Source: Bacteroidetes bacterium GWA2_31_9b (GTDB lineage Bacteria > Bacteroidota > Bacteroidia > Bacteroidales > UBA12077). From it: 8,280 nucleotides of DNA. Below are positions 6,431 through 8,280 of the stretch, one piece after another. A program made the position numbers and the translations under genes. How positions within the stretch are numbered: position 1 is the stretch's first letter; the number at the start of each line of letters is the position of its first letter. Under the pieces are notes generated by a model. That model made no database searches. It saw only the letters and a program-made list of their open reading frames with translations, and had not been told where the DNA came from. The stretch is taken from contig MENE01000032.1 in NCBI GenBank assembly GCA_001769005.1, positions 3,035 to 11,314 of the forward strand, written 5' to 3'.

Positions 6431-6883
6431 ATGATAAAACATGAACTAAAATATAAACTTATAGAAACAGGTGTTCAATTACTTAAAGAACGTGCCGAAA
6501 ATGCAAAAAAGGCAATGGAAGAATTACAACAAAGCGCAAATGACTATGGATTGCCAAAAGATCGCTATGATTCTTTCAGGGCACAAGTTTTAAGGAAACG
6601 CGATTTGTTTGCAGAACAATTTCAAAAGGCTTTAGAAGAAATGGATATCATGCAAAAAATTGATGCTAAAAAAATATCGGAAAAAGTAGAATTTGGAAGT
6701 ATTATTATTACCAATAAACAAAAACTATTTGTTTCAATAAGTTTGGGTAAAATTGAGCTTGAAAAAGAGCAATTTTATGCTATATCAACTCAGGTTCCTA
6801 TATATAAATCTATTCAGAATAAAAAAACCGGTGAATCATTTGAGTTTAATGGAATAAATTTTGAAATTTTAGATATTTTCTAA
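6431..6883 (+). CDS. GreA/GreB-like transcription elongation factor family protein
   Basis: The protein is 150 aa from ATG at 6431; an in-frame GTG at 6425 would add two residues. I prefer the ATG because MIKHEL... matches the usual MIKE-type start of this Bacteroidota family. Residues 8-80 form an antiparallel coiled coil with a turn near 38-46 (NDYGLPKDR), as in the Gre N-terminal hairpin. Residues 86-150 resemble the FKBP-like Gre C-terminal domain: VEFGSIIIT, then FYAISTQVPIYKSIQNKKTGESFEFNG, which parallels the 'iS..SPlg.aLlGkk.GD' pattern of GreA. Members of this family are often mislabelled in databases as 3-oxoacyl-ACP synthase; nothing here suggests that activity. The likely role is binding the RNA polymerase secondary channel. 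Whether it stimulates transcript cleavage is uncertain, since the tip acidic pair is not clearly conserved. It is separated from the M56 gene by a strong terminator. Confidence 0.75.
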   Translation: MIKHELKYKLIETGVQLLKERAENAKKAMEELQQSANDYGLPKDRYDSFRAQVLRKRDLFAEQFQKALEEMDIMQKIDAKKISEKVEFGSIIITNKQKLFVSISLGKIELEKEQFYAISTQVPIYKSIQNKKTGESFEFNGINFEILDIF

Positions 6884-6897
6884 CATATTACACATAA

Positions 6898-6942
6898 TAA
6901 TAAATGAGCAATGCTTTATTTTTAAGTATTGCTCATTTATTA
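6898..6942. terminator. Bidirectional hairpin between convergent genes
   Basis: A 15-bp perfect stem TAATAAATGAGCAAT/ATTGCTCATTTATTA (6898-6912 with 6928-6942) is extended by a G-T wobble and three more pairs around a 7-base loop. It stands 14 bp after the GreA-like stop and 46 bp beyond the end of the convergent lipoprotein gene. It lacks a pure T tract on either side, so it may also serve as an mRNA 3' end stabiliser. Confidence 0.7.
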
Positions 6943-6988
6943 ATATACAACTTAGTAGAGTCTGACTCTTTTTTAAATCGAAATAAAA

Positions 6989-7297
6989 TTAATTGTTAAT
7001 CGATTCTAAAATAATATTAGTTTGATCTAAAATTAATTTTTCATTATCTTCTGTAGTATTTGATTTACTACACATAACGCTAGCAAGCTCTAATGCTGCA
7101 TCATCACAATCAGTACCATCACAATTGTATTTTTCACCATCGTATAAGTAATAGCAATCTGTAGTTGTGCAGCAAGCCTCAAATGTTCCACATGCACTTG
7201 ACGAACTTTTACAAGTTGGATCTTCTTCACATGAATTTAGAATAATTGGTAAAGAAATAAATGCAAATGCAGCTAATAACAATAAAATTTTTTTCAT
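6989..7297 (-). CDS. Small Cys-rich lipoprotein, unknown function
   Basis: The protein is 102 aa from ATG at 7297; an upstream in-frame ATG at 7324 would put nine residues before an otherwise normal signal peptide, so the inner start is chosen. MKKILLLLAAFAFISLPIIL is a type II signal peptide leading to lipid Cys23 in ILNSC. The residues after it, EEDP, are acidic like the Bacteroidota lipoprotein export signal, so display on the outer surface is possible. Eight further cysteines (29, 36, 42, 43, 48, 59, 64, 76) lie within 48 residues and could form four disulfides. The rest is acidic and polar. I recognise no domain. The next gene upstream encodes a second small lipoprotein with a very similar signal peptide, also with the lipid Cys at 23. 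Confidence 0.75.
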   Translation of the reverse strand: MKKILLLLAAFAFISLPIILNSCEEDPTCKSSSSACGTFEACCTTTDCYYLYDGEKYNCDGTDCDDAALELASVMCSKSNTTEDNEKLILDQTNIILESINN

Positions 7298-7510
7298 GTT
7301 TAATTTTTTTAGGGTTAATAACAATTCAATAATTAAGTTTAATATTTATTATAAATAATTATATATCATATAAATATAAAAAAACGAATCTTAAAGTCAA
7401 AAATAATTGCATGTTTCTTTATATATAAATTTAATTCATTTCATATATTCAAAAAATCTTTTAATAGTCCAGAACAATTAAGATCAAGTTTTAGTTAAAA
7501 TATACAAATA

Positions 7511-7536
7511 AAAAATGCCAGAAAAAATCTGGCATT
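7511..7536 (-). terminator. Rho-independent terminator of the second lipoprotein gene
   Basis: On the minus strand AATGCCAGA (7528-7536), a five-T loop and TCTGGCATT (7514-7522) form a perfect 9-bp stem followed by further T residues. It starts 20 bp after the stop of the lipoprotein gene at 7557, and separates it from the lipoprotein gene further along the minus strand. Confidence 0.85.
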
Positions 7537-7556
7537 CTAAATAAACTAATTTTTTG

Positions 7557-7814
7557 TTAATTACATGATAAATTATCATAGGTTGATTGATAAATACTAG
7601 CTAAAGTACAATCACTATCTAAATAATCTTTCAATGCATCTTTATAATCATTACAGTTTGCTGTTGAAGGATCGCCCCAATATGCTGTACTAGCATCACT
7701 AATATCATCTAACATTTTAGTGCAATCAACAGGATTATCTTTATCACAAGAACTAAAGATAACAGGAACAGCTAAAAAAGCTGCAGCAACTAATACAAGT
7801 AAAATTTTTTTCAT
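7557..7814 (-). CDS. Small Cys-containing lipoprotein, unknown function
   Basis: The protein is 85 aa. MKKILLVLVAAAFLAVPVIF is a type II signal peptide and FSSC gives lipid Cys23, followed by acidic DKDNP. The mature part holds Cys31, 54, 69 and 84, enough for two disulfides, and the motif AYWGDPSTANCNDYKDALKD (44-63) resembles short Bacteroidota lipoproteins with 'DP..nC..YK.AL' of unknown role. The length and helical spacing of the cysteines suggest a small helical disulfide-bonded fold. It shares the signal peptide type and the Cys23 position with the lipoprotein encoded at 6989-7297, but the mature parts do not align by eye. Its own terminator follows, so the two are separate transcription units. 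Confidence 0.8.
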   Translation of the reverse strand: MKKILLVLVAAAFLAVPVIFSSCDKDNPVDCTKMLDDISDASTAYWGDPSTANCNDYKDALKDYLDSDCTLASIYQSTYDNLSCN

Positions 7815-7993
7815 AATAATTTAGTTTTAAGATTGGCGTTTATTCAAGAAATTAAAAATATAAATTTTTTTAATTATTTATACGTTTTATACAGAATATT
7901 AGATTGTAAATTTTATAAAAATTTAATATTTACTGCCAAAAAACGATAAAGTAAAGACAAATGAATAGTTTCTGATGACAAAAAAACATTTTT

Positions 7994-8280
7994 TTATACT
8001 ACTTTCATTTTTTCAACTTCTTTAAAAACCCTTAAAAAATTCTCTCCCCAGATTTTTTTAATTTCCATTTTATTATACCCACGTTTTAAAAGCTCAACAG
8101 TAATATTTTTCATTTCGCTTGCATCCATACAACCGGTAACACCACCCCCACCATCAAAATCGGTACCAATGCCAACATAATCAATTCCAATTGTTTTCAC
8201 TACATAATCAATATGATCAACAACATCGGCAACTGTAGCAAGTTCTTTTGTATATTTCATATCAAGTTCTTCCCACTCCA
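7994..8280 (-). CDS. Membrane dipeptidase (peptidase M19), C-terminal fragment
   Basis: The frame enters from the right edge and ends at TAA 7994-7996. An in-frame ATG at 8260 is internal, since codons before it (EWEELD) remain open to the edge. About 94 C-terminal residues are visible. VVDHIDYVVKTIGIDYVGIGTDFDGGGG is the conserved M19 block with the active-site-region aspartates, where 'VGiGsDFDG' is usual. NITVELLKRGYNKMEIKKIWGENFLRVFKEVEK is the typical family C-terminus (GyseeeikKilGgNflRvf). M19 enzymes are zinc dipeptidases that hydrolyse dipeptides and some beta-lactams, often periplasmic in this phylum. The N-terminal metal ligands and any signal peptide lie outside the window. There is no sign of damage in the visible part. 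Confidence 0.92.
   Translation of the reverse strand, partial: EWEELDMKYTKELATVADVVDHIDYVVKTIGIDYVGIGTDFDGGGGVTGCMDASEMKNITVELLKRGYNKMEIKKIWGENFLRVFKEVEKMKVV

Noticed and set aside
6431..6883. 3-oxoacyl-ACP synthase, a label often given to this family
   Set aside because: At 150 residues with a coiled coil and a Gre-like C-terminal domain it has no thiolase fold or catalytic Cys-His motif.
7167..7358. Plus-strand open frame of 63 codons
   Set aside because: It is antisense to the Cys-rich lipoprotein and has no plausible start context or domain.

Overview
The window is very AT-rich and reads as chromosomal DNA of a Bacteroidota member. Support comes from a DUF4476 family secreted protein, a BlaI/M56 regulator pair without a beta-lactamase sensor domain, lipoproteins with acidic residues after the lipid cysteine, and promoter boxes of the Bacteroidota type (TTTG, about 20 bp, TAnnTTTG). 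Few starts have a Shine-Dalgarno sequence. I cannot name a genus.

Layout. Positions 1-729 (minus) hold the N-terminal part of a secreted DUF4476 protein that runs off the left edge. Positions 852-1028 (minus) hold a 58-residue winged-helix-like protein. Positions 1222-3526 (minus) hold a two-gene operon: an ABC/AAA ATPase followed 7 bp later by a DUF4435 TOPRIM-like protein. This is the composition of the PARIS anti-phage system (AriA and AriB). Positions 3527-4000 are a divergent intergenic region. It contains two palindromes close to the defence operon and, close to the rightward operon, three evenly placed TACGA-N6-TCGTA operators woven into a Bacteroidota promoter. Positions 4001-6357 (plus) hold a blaI-like repressor and an M56 membrane metallopeptidase whose C-terminal half is a 19-residue helical repeat. 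A strong terminator follows. Positions 6431-6883 (plus) hold a GreA/GreB-like protein, ended by a long hairpin shared with convergent genes. Positions 6989-7814 (minus) hold two small Cys-rich lipoproteins. Positions 7994-8280 (minus) hold the C-terminal end of an M19 membrane dipeptidase that runs off the right edge.

How the parts work together. The ATPase/DUF4435 pair is most likely an abortive-infection module in which the ATPase holds and releases a toxic TOPRIM nuclease. The BlaI/M56 pair is most likely an autoregulated envelope-signal switch: the repressor sits on its own promoter and the membrane protease relieves repression when its extracytoplasmic repeat domain perceives something. 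No beta-lactamase or other obvious target gene is in the window. The remaining genes look like ordinary envelope and housekeeping functions.
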